NCBI RefSeq assembly: GCF_011612585.1
Contig: NZ_CP050133.1
Coordinates: 1,488,001 to 1,552,000 of the forward strand
Direction: 5' to 3'
Length of the DNA stretch: 64,000 bases
Source of the DNA: Streptococcus cristatus ATCC 51100
Lineage (GTDB): Bacteria; Bacillota; Bacilli; Lactobacillales; Streptococcaceae
Each line of letters opens with the position of its first letter. The stretch's first letter is position 1. A program made the position numbers and the translations under genes. This document shows, piece by piece, positions 53,256-62,123 of this stretch. The notes beneath the pieces were generated by a model. It was not told where the DNA came from. It ran no database searches and saw nothing but the letters and a program-made list of their open reading frames with translations.

Positions 53256-53941
53256 GACTTGTCCTCCAGCTCTTTCGCTCCAACTTCACGATAGGACATA
53301 TCACCGATAGAAACAACTGAAAATTGTCCATCTTCATAGTCTACGATGGTCACACTACCATTGCCTAGGCCATGAGGTTGCATGCGATTAATCAGGTAGA
53401 CAAAGGTTCCGATGGTCATGCCATGACTAACAACCAAAGCATTGCCACCGCCCGCAGCCTCCAGCTCCTCAGCAATCTCTGAGAAGCCTTGCCAAATTCG
53501 GCCGCTGAGTTTTTCCCAATTCTCAGCCCAGCCAGCCGTGTCGACTTCTACTAAGCCTTCTGCCAGCTCGGCATAGCTGAGTTGATGGACATGGTCGATA
53601 TTAAAGACCCTAGGCATAACTCCCATAAAAAGCTCACCATCATAGCCACCATCAAAGCTGCCAAAACACCACTCTCGAATGCGCTTGTCAAACCGATAAG
53701 GAATCTTTCCAGTCAAGCCCAGCTCTTCCAGAATAATTCCCATGGTCTGAATGGTTCGACCTGAATCACTGGATCTAGCTAGTTTAAAATCAATACCCGC
53801 TTTTCGCAAACCAATCCCTAATTCATGGATGCCACGTTCGCCTTCTGCCGTCAATGGACTATCACTCCAGCCCTGAGCTCGTCCGATTGTATTAAACATC
53901 GTTTTGCCATGCCGGATGAGGTATAATCTTGTTTTTGCCAT
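53252..53941 (-). CDS. Histidine phosphatase family protein, paralogue 1
   Basis: 229-residue member of the phosphoglycerate mutase-like superfamily. RHGKTMFNTIGRAQGWSDSP has the catalytic His; SSDSGRTIQT carries the second Arg; REWCFGSFDGGYDGE is the typical block, and VVSHGMTIGT the second catalytic His. Likely a small-molecule or protein phosphatase rather than the glycolytic mutase. A close paralogue lies 110 bases upstream. Start ATG at 53941 with GGGGGGAAGTGT. Confidence 0.88.
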   Translation of the reverse strand: MAKTRLYLIRHGKTMFNTIGRAQGWSDSPLTAEGERGIHELGIGLRKAGIDFKLARSSDSGRTIQTMGIILEELGLTGKIPYRFDKRIREWCFGSFDGGYDGELFMGVMPRVFNIDHVHQLSYAELAEGLVEVDTAGWAENWEKLSGRIWQGFSEIAEELEAAGGGNALVVSHGMTIGTFVYLINRMQPHGLGNGSVTIVDYEDGQFSVVSIGDMSYREVGAKELEDKS

Positions 53942-54050
53942 ACACTTCCCCCCTTATTCTCCTCTCATTATATCACGTTTCTGAAAAAAAGCAGTTTCTA
54001 AGATTGAGAGAAAACAGCTCAATAAGGCTCAATTATTGCCACGCTTTCTT

Positions 54051-54752
54051 TTAACTGTTTATTTCAGAATCTAAAATTTTAGCGCCAACTTCACGGTAGG
54101 ACACATCTCCCAAGATCTGAATCGTAAATTGCCCTTTTCCATATTCGACGACTGTCACACTGCCGTTGTCAACCTCAGGATTTTTGCTAATGGCTTTATC
54201 AATCAGATAAGCAAAAGTCCCGATGGTCATACTATGGCTGACAACCAAAGCATTGCCTCCACCAGCACCCTCCACTTCTTGGGCAATAGCTGTAAATCCA
54301 GCTAAAATCCGTCCGCTGAGTTGCTCCCAGGACTCAGCCCAGCCGGCCGTATCTACTTCAACCAAGCCGTCTGCCAATTCTGGGAAAGTCAGCTCTTTAT
54401 AATTGTCAGTGTCACGTACCCTCGGAATCACTCCACGGAAAAGATCGCCACCATAAGCCCCGTCAAAGCTCCCGAAGCACCACTCTCGGATGCGCTTGTC
54501 AAACTTATAAGGAATCTTCCCTACCAAATCCAGCTCTTCTAGGATAATCCCCATGGTCTGAATGGTTCGGCCAGAGTCGCTCGAGAAAGCCTTGGTAAAT
54601 TCCAAGCCAGACTCTCTTAGCCCAATCCCTAGCTCACGGATACCACGTTCGCCTTCTTCAGTTAAGGGAGTGTCCGACCAACCTTGAGCCCGACCAATGG
54701 TATTAAACATAGTCTTACCATGCCGGATGACGTATAATTTTGTTTTTGCCAT
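54051..54752 (-). CDS. Histidine phosphatase family protein, paralogue 2
   Basis: 233 residues, very similar to the next gene in the same direction (MAKTKLYVIRHGKTMFNTIG, SSDSGRTIQT, REWCFGSFDGAYGGD, VVSHSMTIGTFAYLID). Here the second motif is SHSM where the paralogue has SHGM. A tandem duplication that has diverged. ATG at 54752 after AAAGGAGATATTC; the longer frame to 54779 lacks a site. Confidence 0.88.
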   Translation of the reverse strand: MAKTKLYVIRHGKTMFNTIGRAQGWSDTPLTEEGERGIRELGIGLRESGLEFTKAFSSDSGRTIQTMGIILEELDLVGKIPYKFDKRIREWCFGSFDGAYGGDLFRGVIPRVRDTDNYKELTFPELADGLVEVDTAGWAESWEQLSGRILAGFTAIAQEVEGAGGGNALVVSHSMTIGTFAYLIDKAISKNPEVDNGSVTVVEYGKGQFTIQILGDVSYREVGAKILDSEINS

Positions 54753-54831
54753 GAATATCTCCTTTTTAATCAAGGCCACTCGTCTAAGAGTGGCTTATTT
54801 GTCTCACACTTGACTGAGCAAGGCAGAGGGA

Positions 54832-55009
54832 AAGAGAGTGGGACAGAAATTGGTAATTCGTTAGAATTCGATTTCGTCATCCCACCTCCGCACAGTTGAG
54901 TAGGGCTGTAAAAGCTGATGAAATCAGCGTAGTAGAGCCCACTCAACCACTGCGTCTTGCTCGACAATCCAAAGACAATTAAGAGGCTAGGACTTTTGTC
55001 CCAGCCCCC
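54832..55009. repeat. 180-bp intergenic repeat, copy D
   Basis: Plus orientation, between two co-directional minus-strand genes. Right end reads TTTTGTCCCAGCCCC; CATCCCAC replaces CGTCCCAC in the first stem and AATTAAGAGG replaces AATTGAGAGG. Confidence 0.9.
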
Positions 55010-55016
55010 TATATAC

Positions 55017-56354
55017 TTAGTTTTTAAAACTGTGAATCGGCGCAGGAATCTGACCGCCACGTGCGATAAAGGCAGCTGACGAAGCCTGATTGACCTTCAT
55101 AACTGGCGCTGTTCCCAAGAGTCCACCAAATTCGATCATATCGCCTTCCTTGCCCTTTGGAATAATCCGCACAGCTGTTGTCTTCTGATTGATGACACCA
55201 ATAGCTGCCTCATCCGCAATCATGGCTGCGATAGTTTCAGCCGGTGTCGCCTCTGGGATGGCAATCATATCCAAACCGACCGAGCAGATAGCAGTCATAG
55301 CTTCTAGCTTTTCTAGATTGAGCGAGCCATTTTGGACAGCTGCAATCATGCCCTCATCTTCAGAAACAGGAATGAAAGCACCAGACAGTCCGCCAACCTG
55401 ATTGCAGGCCATAACACCGCCTTTTTTAACTTGATCATTGAGCAGGGCAAGCGCCGCTGTCGTACCATGAGTGCCAACTGTTTCCAAGCCCATTTCTTCC
55501 AAGACACGGGCCACTGAGTCCCCGACTGCTGGCGTCGGCGCCAGACTCAAGTCAACAATCCCGAACTTGACACCCAGACGCTCGCTGGCCATCTGACCGA
55601 CCAACTGGCCGATACGGGTGATTTTGAAGGCCGTTTTCTTGACCGTTTCAGCCACCACATCAAAACTTTCACCACGGACCTTTTCCAAAGCCCGCTTTAC
55701 AACACCAGGCCCAGAAACACCGACATTGATGACCACATCTGCTTCACCGACACCATGAAAGGCGCCCGCCATGAAAGGATTGTCTTCGACCGCATTGCCA
55801 AAGACGACCAACTTGGCGGCCCCCATGTCAGAAAGCTGGGCCGTTTCCTTGATAATCCGCCCCATATCCGCAACTGCCGACATATTGATGCCAGTCTTGG
55901 TTGAGCCGATATTGACAGAGGAGCAGACCTTATCTGTCTCAGCCAAAGCCCGCGGAATGGAATTAATAAGGATTTCGTCCCCTTTTTGATAGCCCTTTTG
56001 AACCAAAGCGGAGAAGCCACCGATAAAGTCCACACCGATTTCTTTTGCTGCCCGATCCAGAGCATGAGCCAGAGGCAGATAGTCCGTAGCATCCGTCGCT
56101 GCCCCAATCAGAGAAATTGGAGTCACTGAGACCCGCTTGTTGACGATAGGAATCCCCAGCTCGGCTGCAATCTCATTCCCGACTGAAACTAAATCTTTAG
56201 CCTTGGTCGTGATTTTTTTGTAAACCTTATCCGCCGCCCTCTCAATATTTGAGTCAATACAATCTAAGAGTGAAATGCCCATGGTGATGGTCCGAATATC
56301 AAAATTCTGCTCCTCAATCATGGCAATGGTTTCTGTAACTTGTCTAATATCCAT
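55017..56354 (-). CDS. PFL-like family protein (DUF711/UPF0210)
   Basis: 445-residue cytosolic protein of the DUF711 family, structurally related to glycyl radical enzymes but without the radical motif. Recognisable: [80 protein letters not shown] and the terminal [19 protein letters not shown]. Always paired with the small ACT protein just upstream (11 bases), as here. Function unknown. Confidence 0.92.
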   Translation of the reverse strand: MDIRQVTETIAMIEEQNFDIRTITMGISLLDCIDSNIERAADKVYKKITTKAKDLVSVGNEIAAELGIPIVNKRVSVTPISLIGAATDATDYLPLAHALDRAAKEIGVDFIGGFSALVQKGYQKGDEILINSIPRALAETDKVCSSVNIGSTKTGINMSAVADMGRIIKETAQLSDMGAAKLVVFGNAVEDNPFMAGAFHGVGEADVVINVGVSGPGVVKRALEKVRGESFDVVAETVKKTAFKITRIGQLVGQMASERLGVKFGIVDLSLAPTPAVGDSVARVLEEMGLETVGTHGTTAALALLNDQVKKGGVMACNQVGGLSGAFIPVSEDEGMIAAVQNGSLNLEKLEAMTAICSVGLDMIAIPEATPAETIAAMIADEAAIGVINQKTTAVRIIPKGKEGDMIEFGGLLGTAPVMKVNQASSAAFIARGGQIPAPIHSFKN

Positions 56355-56365
56355 GCGCCCTCTCC

Positions 56366-56632
56366 TTAGATATTGTACATCGCGTCAAAAATGGCTGCGC
56401 TTTGAATATTGATTTTGACATTGAGGGTCTGACCAAAGGCCTCAAATTCACTACGAAGCGCTGCAAAATCCTGCTTTTCATCGCTAGAAACGACAGCCAT
56501 CATAGTAAAAAATTCATCCAAAACAGTTTGTGAAATATCGTCAATATTGAGCCCCAGCTCGGCAATTTTACTAGCTACACCAGCCACAATCCCTGCCTTA
56601 TCTTTTCCAACAACCGTAATAATCGCTTTCAT
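56366..56632 (-). CDS. ACT-domain protein (UPF0237)
   Basis: 88-residue single ACT domain ([20 protein letters not shown], then [16 protein letters not shown]), likely an amino-acid-sensing regulator of the DUF711 protein. I use the ATG at 56630-56632 after TTGGAGCAAACG; a TTG at 56644 lies within that site. Operon with the DUF711 gene. Confidence 0.92.
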   Translation of the reverse strand: MKAIITVVGKDKAGIVAGVASKIAELGLNIDDISQTVLDEFFTMMAVVSSDEKQDFAALRSEFEAFGQTLNVKINIQSAAIFDAMYNI

Positions 56633-56852
56633 CGTTTGCTCCAATCATCTTTATTGCTAATATTGTAGCATAAATGCCTGGTTTTTGCATGAATTTGCAG
56701 AAATCCAAACTGCGAATCTTGCGGGCTGTTTAAATATCAGACTCAAATACTCTTCAGAAATTACACATATCTCTTCCTTTTGTTAGAAGTTTGTTTTTTA
56801 TCTATGTTTTCGTTTGTAAACGATTTCAATATTTATTATACTAAATTTAAGA

Positions 56853-57237
56853 ACATATTAAAATCGTTGCTATTTCTGGTAATTACAAGGAACATCCTCT
56901 CTTCGTTTATGCTGGAAATCCAACCAATCGTCTGCATACCATTCACTTCTACCGTTGGGTATCGAACGCTGTCTTTGGCGATCAATTGGCTGAGCTGAAA
57001 GATATGCCTGTCACTCATAAACCAAGTGTCGAAATTGTTGAAATTTTGAACCAAAAACCTCAAGCAGGTCAAGCAACCATAACAACCTACAAACCTACAC
57101 CTCAACTAGTAAGCGTAACACAGCAAGACCAACTGCCAGAAACAGGAAGCAAGGAAAACTCTGCTCTCTTTACAGTTGCAACGATTCTTCTGGCTACAAG
57201 CGGTGGTCTCATCTTGCTCAAAAAGAAAGAAGCGTAA
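56853..57237 (+). pseudogene. C-terminal remnant of an LPXTG surface protein
   Basis: An open frame without a start codon encodes NYKEHPLFVYAGNPTNRLHT, then FYRWVSNAVFGDQLAELKDM, a spacer and a sortase signal: LPETGSKENS, a hydrophobic stretch (ALFTVATILLATSGGLILL) and KKKEA. A stop lies just before the first readable codons. The body of the protein has been deleted; I cannot name the family. The remaining upstream 56645-56850 shows no gene. Confidence 0.75.
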
Positions 57238-57288
57238 GCATTTCTATTCTGCTAGATAGAACTTTGCTCATGATAGCTCCTTAAATAT

Positions 57289-57337
57289 AAAAATCGCATG
57301 GACAAATCATTTCAGATTCATCCATGCGATTTTTTCC
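57289..57337 (+). terminator. Terminator after the LPXTG remnant
   Basis: AAAATCGCATGGA and TCCATGCGATTTTTT around a loop of about 20 bases. 57338-57464 shows no gene. Confidence 0.85.
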
Positions 57338-57464
57338 GTGACTTATGATCTTGCAATTTGATCCGATATTGAGGAAAGCTAAATCGAATATAGACTTTCA
57401 TTATTAACCTAAATCAGTTAAAATAGCGCTCACAAGAGCCGTTTTCTGGTCTTTATCATGGATT

Positions 57465-57821
57465 TTAGGGCCTTGAATCATTGCTCTCTTCCACCATCTC
57501 AATCCAAGAATCAAAATACTGCTCCATAAATTGAGTCTGCTCCGCTATCAAAATTTTGTCAATCTCCTCATTAGCAGGAGCCAAGATCCACTTGTCTTCT
57601 ATATCATCACGCCGATGGATGATAGCAACCAACTTTCCTGTAAAATTTTCCAGAGGCTGCTGCTGGTCACGGGAAATAATATACACATCCTGCTCTTCGC
57701 CATCTCCACCCATCAGCTCAGGGATATAGCCATAGTTAATCAGATAGACATTCCCAAAAGAATCTTTAAAACCGACCGGCCGATCAATGACAGCACTAAA
57801 CATTGTTTCCTTGTATTTCAC
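57465..57821 (-). CDS. Short inorganic-pyrophosphatase-like protein
   Basis: 118 residues with family I pyrophosphatase features: VDRPVGFKDSFGNVYLINYG, YIPELMGGDGEEQDVYIIS (compare DGDPxD of true enzymes) and AEQTQFMEQYFDSW near the end. It is much shorter than typical family I enzymes (about 175). The central metal-binding Asp of DGDPxD is Glu here, so activity is uncertain. Streptococci use a family II enzyme as main pyrophosphatase. ATG at 57821 after AAAGAAAGGGTGAA. Confidence 0.75.
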   Translation of the reverse strand: MKYKETMFSAVIDRPVGFKDSFGNVYLINYGYIPELMGGDGEEQDVYIISRDQQQPLENFTGKLVAIIHRRDDIEDKWILAPANEEIDKILIAEQTQFMEQYFDSWIEMVEESNDSRP

Positions 57822-57864
57822 CCTTTCTTTACCTCCATCAGCTACTTTCTAGCTTCATTATACA

Positions 57865-57892
57865 AGAAAAATCCCGCCGGAGCGAGATTTTC
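57865..57892 (-). terminator. Hairpin terminator at the edge of the mobile-element remnants
   Basis: Minus strand AAAATC-TCGCTCCGGCGG-GATTTTT. It lies downstream of TnpW. Confidence 0.7.
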
Positions 57893-58002
57893 TATCTATA
57901 GCCTGATTATTCGTTTATATTTCCTATATTATGTAAGCCTTGCACCACATGAAATTAGAATAGACTTCGCTGTTTTTCCTGTTGCCACTTGTCAAGGACT
58001 TT

Positions 58003-58188
58003 TTAATCAAAATCATCTTTTTTTTCATTCGATTTTCTCCTAAGCTCCCTCAGCATTATTCTTGTAAGTTTATCTTGCATTGTTTCAGTTGCATTTTCAT
58101 CGAAATGGACAACAACCTCATAGGTGGTCTTTCCGATCTTTCTTTTTGTTCTAATGCCTTTTTTATCTGTGTTTTTCAGTTCTTCCAT
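58003..58188 (-). CDS. TnpW-like mobile-element protein
   Basis: 61-residue protein matching the small TnpW family found in transposons and ICEs (MEELKNTDKKGIRTKRKIGK, TTYEVVVHFDENATETMQDK, TRIMLRELRRK). It is basic and probably DNA-associated; function unknown. ATG at 58188 after GAAAGGAGAATTT. A decayed second copy lies at 59395-59495. It shows that mobile DNA once occupied this region. Confidence 0.82.
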   Translation of the reverse strand: MEELKNTDKKGIRTKRKIGKTTYEVVVHFDENATETMQDKLTRIMLRELRRKSNEKKDDFD

Positions 58189-58211
58189 AAATTCTCCTTT
58201 CCTCGTTGAAA

Positions 58212-58252
58212 TAAAAAAAGCGATTAGATTTTTTATTTTCTAATCGCTCTTA
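58212..58252 (-). terminator. Terminator of the SnoaL-like/GNAT unit
   Basis: Minus strand AGCGATTAGA...TCTAATCGCT followed by TTTTTTT. Confidence 0.85.
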
Positions 58253-58287
58253 CCAATATTTTGAAATTAGTTCTAAAACCAAGAAGC

Positions 58288-58692
58288 TCAATCATCTCTA
58301 AATTGAGGTTTCTCACTATTTTCATATGGATTATAATGATTGATGTTGCAGCCAAATTCTTTTAGTTTCTTGATTTTATTCTCCTTTGTCCACTCAACCA
58401 ACGATATACCATCAAAATCTTCTATTCTTCCATCATTCATCTTACTTTTGAAGTACCATTCAACAACTGTTTGATGTTCACTATGGAAAAACTGCTTTAT
58501 ATCCCACGCAAGCACTTTTCCTCTTGTATTCCACTCATTAAACCAATGCTTTACAGTTGCTCGATTTTCATATTTAGGACACCAACTTTCAGTATAAACA
58601 ACATCTTCCGCAAATATATCGTCTATTCCTAAATCTTGTTGTTTGAGCCACATATCAAACCATAAGCTAATGATCTTCTCTCGGTTTTTCAT
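58288..58692 (-). CDS. SnoaL/NTF2-like protein
   Basis: 134-residue protein with the cone-shaped NTF2/SnoaL fold, recognised by KIISLWFDMWLKQQDLGIDD and the helical-strand pattern DVVYTESWCPKYENRATVKH. Such proteins are enzymes or binding scaffolds of varied function. I use the ATG at 58692, ten bases from GGAG; the GTG at 58701 is too close. Adjacent GNAT gene upstream on the same strand. AT-rich, within the accessory block. Confidence 0.75.
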   Translation of the reverse strand: MKNREKIISLWFDMWLKQQDLGIDDIFAEDVVYTESWCPKYENRATVKHWFNEWNTRGKVLAWDIKQFFHSEHQTVVEWYFKSKMNDGRIEDFDGISLVEWTKENKIKKLKEFGCNINHYNPYENSEKPQFRDD

Positions 58693-58718
58693 ATTTATCA
58701 CGCTCCTAATGCTCGGAC

Positions 58719-59174
58719 TTATAAATCCATTTTTAGATAAATCATATCTACTAATTGGACACCTTCTTCGTAAATCGGATGTTCATAATTATCTATAAAA
58801 AAATTCTTGATGATATGAGAACGAATAAAGCCACATTTTTCATAAAAAAGGATGGTAGTCTGACTTTCTCCCGTTCCAACTTGCAATACGGAATATTCCC
58901 CTTTGTATTTCTCTATAATAAAATCAATGAAAGCCTGTCCGTATCCTTTTCTTTGATAATCCGGATGAATGGCAATACTTTTGATTTCAAGAGTATTATT
59001 CCCCACATTTAGGACAACACACTCGCCCTTTACTCCGTTATCGTCTAAAACATACATTGTGCCATCTGCTATATATCTGTCGATCATATCTTCTTGTTCA
59101 TCTGCCAATAATAAAAGTGATAAAAACTGCTTCTTATTTTCTACAACTTCTCTTATTTCTATTAATGTGAACAC
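58719..59174 (-). CDS. GNAT acetyltransferase; start uncertain
   Basis: About 150 residues. Acetyl-CoA loop IAIHPDYQRKGYGQAFIDF and YEKCGFIRSH are clear. The GTG at 59172-59174 sits directly on GAGAGG, leaving no spacing. The correctly spaced codon downstream is ATA, in the position where I would expect ATG before EIREVVENKK. Either translation starts at the GTG with poor spacing or the start codon has been lost. Substrate unknown. Confidence 0.72.
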   Translation of the reverse strand: MFTLIEIREVVENKKQFLSLLLLADEQEDMIDRYIADGTMYVLDDNGVKGECVVLNVGNNTLEIKSIAIHPDYQRKGYGQAFIDFIIEKYKGEYSVLQVGTGESQTTILFYEKCGFIRSHIIKNFFIDNYEHPIYEEGVQLVDMIYLKMDL

Positions 59175-59311
59175 CTCTCAAATCAATGATGTTTTATTTC
59201 TCTTAAATTTTATTATACCATTAATTTCCAAGCCTTTCCATTTCCAAATACCATAAAGGAATATTTTTAGTAAACCCACTACAAAACGATGGTAATCGTT
59301 TTATCAAACAA

Positions 59312-59375
59312 TAAAAAAAGAATTAAGCAAAACATCTTTCACTCAAATAGTGATGAAGTGTTCTTCTTAATTCTA
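59312..59375 (-). terminator. Terminator between the methyltransferase/TnpW remnant and GNAT
   Basis: Minus strand AGAATTAAG...CTTAATTCTTTTTTT, with further pairing inside (AACACTTCATCACT/AGTGAAAGATGTTT). Confidence 0.8.
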
Positions 59376-59394
59376 TAACTCCTGTTGCTACTTG

Positions 59395-59495
59395 TCATGG
59401 ATAAGAACCTCATAGCTGCTCTTTCCAATCATTCTCTTTGCACTAATGACTTTTTATCTATGTTTTTCAGTTCTGCCTTAAATTCTCCTTTCCGT
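59395..59495 (-). pseudogene. Decayed second copy of TnpW
   Basis: The plus strand around 59405-59495 matches 58105-58199 (ACAACCTCATAG..GT..TCTTTCC; TGTTTTTCAGTTCT.CC; TAAATTCTCCTTTCC) with several indels. No intact frame. Confidence 0.75.
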
Positions 59496-59510
59496 TTTTG
59501 AATTTTTGAC

Positions 59511-59552
59511 AATAAAAAGGAAGTATCGGCTATTTGCTTTTACTTCCTCTCT
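59511..59552 (-). terminator. Terminator of the methyltransferase gene
   Basis: Minus strand GGAAGTA...TACTTCC followed by TTTTTATT. Confidence 0.75.
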
Positions 59553-59652
59553 ATAATTTTATTTAATTGTTTTACTTCGACAAACTGGGATTTAGATTTT
59601 AACCCTTACGTAAAATAAAACGGGCTATTCTCCTGAAGTATGTTCTATAACA

Positions 59653-60417
59653 TTATAGTTTAATGCAAAGCGTAGCTATATAGTCATTTCCATAACGTGA
59701 TAATCGATTTCTTTTGTCACACGATTCATAAAAATCTATCATAGCGAGACCATTTTTAAGTTGCCCTCTAATCTGAGTTTCTAAGGTATGGCTAAATTCA
59801 TATCCATATTCTGGATTTATGGTTATCTTGCCTTCCTCTTCAAGCTCTTTTGAATTAAAAGGTAGTGAAAACTTTAAAAGTAATTCCTCATCGGGTTTGT
59901 CCCATACAATGTCAGCATCATACATGTATATCCAAGGGTTCATAAATCCGACCATTAACAATCCACCCTTTTTCAATACTCGAGAGGCTTCTTTATACAT
60001 GTTTTCTAAATCTTCTATATATACATTTGAAACCGGATTAAAAATAATATCAAACGTTTCATTTTCAAATGGAAATGGTTTTGTCAGATCACCTTGAACG
60101 GTAGTGATTTTTAAGCCTTCTCTTTCAGCAACCATCTCATCTCTTTGTAATTGTGATGTAGAAAAATCCATGATGGTGACATCATAACCTTTTGCAGCGA
60201 AAACTGGACCCTGCTGTCCGCCACCACAAGCTAAACCTAACATCTTTTTTCCGTTTGCTTTTTCAAACCATTCTTTCGGAACTTTTTTCCCAACAGTTAA
60301 TGCAACAGAAATGGGATGTTTTCTAACTTCTTCTAATTCTTCATGTGTCAAGGGCTCAGTATAATCATTTTTGACATTATTCCATCTATCTTCATTTAAT
60401 TTTATATAATTTGTCAT
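59653..60417 (-). CDS. SAM-dependent methyltransferase (type 11)
   Basis: 254-residue class I methyltransferase. Motif I is MLGLACGGGQQGPVFAAKGY, followed by DVTIMDFSTSQLQRDEM, DIIFNPVSNVYIEDL and the post-II segment VLKKGGLLMVGFMNPW. Substrate unknown. ATG at 60417 after CGAGGAGATTATAAG; the longer frame to 60507 has no site. Located in the accessory block and probably carried by the lost element. Confidence 0.85.
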   Translation of the reverse strand: MTNYIKLNEDRWNNVKNDYTEPLTHEELEEVRKHPISVALTVGKKVPKEWFEKANGKKMLGLACGGGQQGPVFAAKGYDVTIMDFSTSQLQRDEMVAEREGLKITTVQGDLTKPFPFENETFDIIFNPVSNVYIEDLENMYKEASRVLKKGGLLMVGFMNPWIYMYDADIVWDKPDEELLLKFSLPFNSKELEEEGKITINPEYGYEFSHTLETQIRGQLKNGLAMIDFYESCDKRNRLSRYGNDYIATLCIKL

Positions 60418-60539
60418 CTTATAATCTCCTCGTAATTTTATACTATTTCGATTTAAGTTAGATGTGTTGCCATCACTTAATTTCATTTTATTATACCATA
60501 TGTTCAATTACTATTTTTCATGCCATCTTTAAAATATTT

Positions 60540-60805
60540 GAAGCTTTTGTGCTAGCTATTCCTGCCATTCTAATTCAAATATTAAACGTCGTCGCTCAAA
60601 CTCTCGTACTAATGATGATTCTATTTCAACTCACATTTTTCGTCACACACATATCAGTTTTTTAGCTGAGCAAGGAATTCCAGTCGAAGCAATTCAAGAT
60701 CGTGTTGGGCATACACGAGGAAGTCGTGGCACAGATATCTATTTGTACCTTACACAAAAAAACAAAAGATCTCATCATTCCTGTATTAGATTCGTTAACT
60801 AAATA
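60540..60805 (+). pseudogene. Tyrosine integrase remnant (C-terminal part)
   Basis: Readable frame: SISTHIFRHTHISFLAEQG and IPVEAIQDRVGHTRGSRGTD then IYLYLTQK, which contains the HxxRH box, the later Gly-His and the catalytic Tyr position. Then a frameshift in a run of seven A leads from one frame to another ending KDLIIPVLDSLTK and a stop. The N-terminal two thirds is missing. It points towards the fba 3' end, as an integrase beside its attachment site would. Confidence 0.82.
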
Positions 60806-60832
60806 AGTGTGGCAAATTTGTGGCAAAACAAA

Positions 60833-60862
60833 GAAAAAGGTTTATCCAAATTGGATAAACCC
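60833..60862 (-). terminator. Terminator of fba
   Basis: Minus strand GGTTTATCC-AATTT-GGATAAACC followed by TTTTTC. Confidence 0.85.
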
Positions 60863-60888
60863 TGTTATATCAAGCTTTTACAAGCTTC

Positions 60889-61770
60889 TTATGCTTTACC
60901 TTCTGAACCGAAGACGTCAATACGTTCTTCAACAGAGGCTTGGATAGCTTTTACACCGTCAGCCAAGAATTTACGTGGGTCGAAGAGTTTCTTCTTGTCG
61001 TATTCTGCTTCGTTTGCTTCGTAATCGCGAGCAAATTTACGAGTTGCGTTAGCGAATGCGATTTGGCATTCAGTGTTAACGTTAACTTTGGCAACACCAA
61101 GTTTGATCGCTGCTTGGATTTGGTCATCAGGAATACCTGAACCACCGTGCAATACGATTGGGAAACCTGGAACTGCTTCTGTCAATTTTTGCAAGTGATC
61201 AAGGTGAAGACCTTTCCAGTTTTCTGGGTAAGGACCGTGGATGTTGCCGATACCAGCTGCCAAGAAGTCAATACCAGTTTCAACCATTGCTTTAGCGTCT
61301 TCGATTGGAGCCAATTCACCATCACCGATGATTCCATCTTCTTCACCACCGATAGTACCAACTTCAGCTTCTACTGACACGCCGTTTGCATGAGCAAATT
61401 CTACAACTTTACGTGCTTTTTCAAGGTTTTCTTCAACTGGAAGGTGTGAACCATCAAACATAACTGAAGTATAGCCAACTCGGATACACTCAAGTGCATC
61501 TTCGTAGTGACCATGGTCAAGGTGGATCGCTACTGGTACAGTGATACCCATTGATTCAACAAGGTTAGCGATCAAGTTGCGAGCAACTTTGTAACCACCC
61601 ATATATTTAGCAGCACCCATTGAAGTTTGGATCAAAACTGGTGCTTTTTTAGCTTCTGCTGCGCGCAAGATAGCTTGAGTCCACTCAAGGTTATTTGTGT
61701 TAAATCCACCAACTGCATAACCATTGTCACGAGCTGCTTGGACAAATTTTTCTGCTGAAACGATTGCCAT
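60889..61770 (-). CDS. fba: Fructose-bisphosphate aldolase, class II
   Basis: 293-residue zinc aldolase of glycolysis. Zn and substrate motifs: VAIHLDHGHYEDALECIRVG (about 77-96) with the two metal-binding His, EVGTIGGEEDG, GIGNIHGPYPENW, and HGGSGIP with the phosphate loop. Complete; codon usage of a highly expressed gene. ATG at 61770 with AGGAGGCCTATTACAA upstream. Its 3' end is a known integration target (fda) for ICESt-type elements, which fits the remnants just beyond. Confidence 0.97.
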   Translation of the reverse strand: MAIVSAEKFVQAARDNGYAVGGFNTNNLEWTQAILRAAEAKKAPVLIQTSMGAAKYMGGYKVARNLIANLVESMGITVPVAIHLDHGHYEDALECIRVGYTSVMFDGSHLPVEENLEKARKVVEFAHANGVSVEAEVGTIGGEEDGIIGDGELAPIEDAKAMVETGIDFLAAGIGNIHGPYPENWKGLHLDHLQKLTEAVPGFPIVLHGGSGIPDDQIQAAIKLGVAKVNVNTECQIAFANATRKFARDYEANEAEYDKKKLFDPRKFLADGVKAIQASVEERIDVFGSEGKA

Positions 61771-61951
61771 TTGTAATAGGCCTCCTCTTATTTTTTGTGG
61801 AATGAACCACTTACATTGTTTATTTTATCACTTTTTCACTGAAATTGCTAGTTTTTCCTGAAATTTTAAGTAATTCCCAAGCAATTTTTGAATTCAGGCA
61901 TCTTCAGTTCTTTGAGAAAACAAAAAAACTGACCGAAGTCAGCTAATCCTA

Positions 61952-62037
61952 TGCGGAGAGAGGGACTTGAACCCTCACGACCTAAAGCGGTCACAGGATC
62001 CTTAGTCCTGCGCGTCTGCCAATTCCGCCATCCCCGC
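61952..62037 (-). tRNA. tRNA-Leu (anticodon AAG)
   Basis: The minus strand gives an 86-base cloverleaf with acceptor GCGGGGA/TCTCCGC, a long variable arm as in class II tRNAs, T-loop GGTTCAAGTCC and anticodon loop CTAAGGA between CAGGA and TCCTG. The anticodon triplet is AAG, reading CUU. CCA is not encoded. Confidence 0.93.
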
Positions 62038-62123
62038 GATTGAGTACTTTACTAGTATAACAGGATAATCTCCCCTTGTCAACACCTTTTTTTCAAAACT
62101 TTTAAAAAGTCTTTTCAAAAATA

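Noticed and set aside
56780-56998. 72-codon frame overlapping the LPXTG remnant
   Set aside because: Different frame from the LPETG-containing one, which carries the recognisable sorting signal.
60462-60665. 67-codon plus frame upstream of the integrase remnant
   Set aside because: It is the wrong frame; the HxxRH-containing frame explains the sequence.
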